Source: an uncultured beta proteobacterium (GTDB lineage: Bacteria; Pseudomonadota; Gammaproteobacteria; Burkholderiales; Burkholderiaceae_C). From it: a stretch of DNA of 5,545 bases. Below the pieces are notes generated by a model. The model searched no databases and had not been told where the DNA came from. It saw only the letters and a program-made list of their open reading frames with translations. Below, in pieces: positions 5,303-5,545 of this stretch (positions within the stretch are counted from its first letter, which is position 1; every line of letters begins with the position of its first letter). A program made the position numbers and the translations under genes. The stretch lies in assembly GCA_903840825.1 (NCBI GenBank), contig CAIMHL010000049.1, positions 1-5,545 of the forward strand, written 5' to 3'.

Positions 5303-5545
5303 ATGACCACCCAAGGCCAAGCGCTCTTTTCACGCACCCAAATTGCCTGCTTGCTGGCAGCCTCCACGTTTTGGTGCGGCATTGGCCAGGCCCAAGTGGC
5401 CGTCAGCATCGATGCAGGCTCTGCCAGCGCTTCAGGCACTGCGCCAGCCGCAAGCCCTACATCAATGACCCCCGCTGCAATGAACGCCGCCCGGGCAGCC
5501 GGCCTGCTGGGCAAGGGCAGCGCGCCTGCTCTTGGCGCAGAAAAC
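5303..5545 (+). CDS. Exported protein of unknown function, N-terminal 81 residues (continues past right edge)
   Basis: The frame is open from ATG 5303 to the last base. A TAG directly before the ATG (5300-5302) excludes an upstream extension in this frame, and a weak GAGA lies about seven bases upstream of the start. The first 30 residues form a Sec-type signal peptide: Arg11, a hydrophobic stretch around 14-27, and a likely cut after GQA at 28-30. The mature N-terminus is low-complexity, rich in Ala, Ser, Gly and Pro, with no recognisable domain before the edge. It starts 27 bases after uppS with no terminator between, so co-transcription is likely. An outer-membrane polysaccharide export protein of the SLBB/Wza type, which may have such a long flexible N-terminus, would suit a neighbour that makes lipid carrier, but this is a guess from context. 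Confidence 0.7.
   Translation, partial: MTTQGQALFSRTQIACLLAASTFWCGIGQAQVAVSIDAGSASASGTAPAASPTSMTPAAMNAARAAGLLGKGSAPALGAEN

Noticed and set aside
1..5545. CRISPR array, insertion sequence, tRNA or rRNA
   Set aside because: No regularly spaced repeats, transposase motifs, terminal inverted repeats or tRNA-like cloverleaf segments were seen on either strand.

Overview
The window reads as a piece of chromosome from a Gram-negative betaproteobacterium, most likely Burkholderiales and perhaps Comamonadaceae. This rests on the close fit of the SMC N-terminus to SMC proteins of that group as I remember them, on the moderately GC-rich coding DNA, and on a lipoprotein, an outer-membrane barrel and other exported proteins. 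No database search was possible, so the taxon is an inference.

Layout. Bases 1-1277 (minus strand) hold the N-terminal 425 codons of the chromosome-organising ATPase SMC; the gene runs off the left edge. Bases 1278-1720 are a divergent intergenic region. Its smc-proximal part has normal composition and carries a perfect hairpin in the smc leader. Its right part (about 1541-1670) is a very AT-rich island (14 G/C in 130 bases) that ends in a good sigma70-type promoter reading rightwards. From 1721 on, everything reads on the plus strand with very short gaps: a 577-residue secreted lipoprotein of unknown function (1721-3454); an outer-membrane beta-barrel gene overlapping it by 4 bases (3451-4521) but broken by a single in-frame TAG at 3778; a cis-prenyltransferase of the UppS family (4544-5275); and the first 81 codons of another exported protein (5303 to the right edge). 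No terminator is visible between these genes, so they may form one transcript from the promoter near 1673-1701.

How the genes may work together. The overlapping lipoprotein and barrel genes look like a translationally coupled cell-surface pair. UppS makes the polyprenyl diphosphate that becomes the lipid carrier for cell-wall and polysaccharide synthesis. In betaproteobacteria the main uppS normally sits with frr, cdsA and dxr, so this copy may be an extra paralogue serving a surface-polysaccharide pathway; the exported protein that follows would fit but is too incomplete to identify. SMC is a housekeeping gene and appears unrelated.

The points most worth a second look are the single amber codon in an otherwise intact barrel gene, the uncharacterised lipoprotein/barrel pair behind an AT-rich promoter, and the apparently extra UppS with overlapping hairpins around its start codon. 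I did not find a clear new defence or mobile system.
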